13,871 nt of DNA from an uncultured Collinsella sp. Its GTDB lineage: Bacteria; Actinomycetota; Coriobacteriia; Coriobacteriales; Coriobacteriaceae. Below are positions 13,318 to 13,871 of this stretch, in pieces (position 1 is the first letter of the stretch; each line of letters opens with the position of its first letter). A program made the position numbers and the translations under genes. The notes under the pieces were generated by a model. The model worked only from the letters and a program-made list of their open reading frames with translations. It searched no databases and was not told the DNA's origin. The stretch covers positions 1 through 13,871 of the forward strand of contig CATVQO010000023.1 in assembly GCA_958346165.1 (NCBI GenBank). Direction: 5' to 3'.

Positions 13318-13871
13318 ATGTCCGATTATCAGGGAAAACGATTCAAGGCTTCTCAGATTCCCGATCCGTCGAAGCCGGGTGCTGCCCGTGCGGCACAGCA
13401 GGGTCGGACATCCTCTCCTCAGCAGCCGCGCGCACCGCGCCCCGTGACACCGGCGACGCATCGTCGACAGGACGCGCCGGCCGCATATCGTCCTTCGTCT
13501 TATAGCTCCGCTAAGAAGCCGCCCCGGTCTTCATCGCATGCCGCGCCGTCGGATCGCACCGAGCCGCCGCGCAAAAAGCGCCACTCCATTATTCCCATTC
13601 TGCTTATCATCATCGGTATCGGCCTGATTGTCGCCGCCGCCGCTATCTTTATTAATGCCCAGATTGGCTATAAGCAGGCGAGCGATTCGTATCAGAAAAT
13701 CGAGAAGCAATATGTAAGCGATAAGGACGCCAGCGGCGTGCCGATTATCGACTTTGATGCGCTTGCTCAGACGAACCCCGAGATTGTGGGTTGGATTTAC
13801 GTGCCGGGAACCAATATCAACTATCCCGTGGTGCAGACCAACAACAACTCCAAATACCTCAACACGCTGTT
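13318..13871 (+). CDS. Class B sortase, N-terminal part (3' end outside the window)
   Basis: Sortases are membrane-bound transpeptidases that cut a sorting motif and attach proteins to peptidoglycan or to pili. The visible 184 residues show a long, basic Pro/Ser/Arg-rich cytoplasmic tail (about 1-88, including PRKKRH just before the membrane), one membrane helix (about 90-113, SIIPILLIIIGIGLIVAAAA) and the start of the extracellular catalytic domain. The segment NPEIVGWIYVPGTNINYPVVQTNNNSKYLNT is the characteristic opening of class B sortases. The catalytic His, Cys and Arg lie beyond the window edge, so activity and exact class cannot be confirmed. AAGGAG lies a few bases before the ATG. It follows purE by 35 bp. 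Whether it anchors the nearby IPNTGD protein is unknown; class B enzymes often have their own, different motifs. Confidence 0.88.
   Translation, partial: MSDYQGKRFKASQIPDPSKPGAARAAQQGRTSSPQQPRAPRPVTPATHRRQDAPAAYRPSSYSSAKKPPRSSSHAAPSDRTEPPRKKRHSIIPILLIIIGIGLIVAAAAIFINAQIGYKQASDSYQKIEKQYVSDKDASGVPIIDFDALAQTNPEIVGWIYVPGTNINYPVVQTNNNSKYLNTL

Noticed and set aside
1..13871. CRISPR array, tRNA, rRNA, insertion sequence or phage genes
   Set aside because: No regularly spaced direct repeats, cloverleaf-like sequence, transposase, integrase or phage structural gene was seen on either strand.

Overview
The window looks like a chromosomal segment from a high-GC gut Actinobacterium of the Coriobacteriia, most likely Collinsella or a close relative. 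This is inferred from gene content, not from a database search: high-GC coding sequence, a complete mannose-family PTS, a very large wall-anchored GH31 glycosidase with an IPNTGD sorting signal, and a class B sortase. No rRNA, tRNA, CRISPR array, insertion sequence or integrase was seen.

Layout. (1) 1-557: the 3' end of carB (+). (2) 558-772: a 44-nt covarying hairpin repeat inside a longer inverted repeat, then a strong bidirectional terminator. (3) 773-1555: a GntR/UTRA repressor (-), divergent from (4) a four-gene mannose-family PTS operon IIA-IIB-IIC-IID (1864-4623, +). An AT-rich intergenic region between them carries a perfect 11-bp inverted repeat, and the operon ends in a hairpin terminator. 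(5) 4819-5145: a small two-helix membrane protein of unknown function. (6) 5214-5690: a MarR-family regulator. (7) 5691-6186: a 496-bp non-coding stretch with the second copy of the hairpin repeat (inverted), a cluster of palindromes and a structured leader with a run of nine G. (8) 6187-12600: a secreted, multimodular GH31 glycosidase of about 2137 residues with signal peptide, catalytic region, FN3, CBM32-like modules, dockerin-like, cohesin-like, Ig-like and FIVAR modules, a linker and a cell-wall sorting signal. (9) 12818-13282: purE. (10) 13318-end: the N-terminal part of a class B sortase, cut by the window edge.

How the parts may fit together. The GH31 enzyme would act outside the cell on host or dietary glycans while held on the wall by a sortase. 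The mannose-family PTS would import and phosphorylate a released hexose or hexosamine under control of the GntR/UTRA protein. The GH31 has the WTGD acid/base motif and a spacing of catalytic Asp residues that recall GH31 alpha-N-acetylgalactosaminidases (Nag31 type), so mucin O-glycan foraging is a reasonable but unproven reading. carB and purE are housekeeping nucleotide genes flanking this accessory segment.

The observations that most deserve a second look are the covarying hairpin repeat in two intergenic regions, the adjacent dockerin-like and cohesin-like modules in one wall-anchored enzyme, and the G9 tract held in the loop of a hairpin just upstream of the GH31 start codon.
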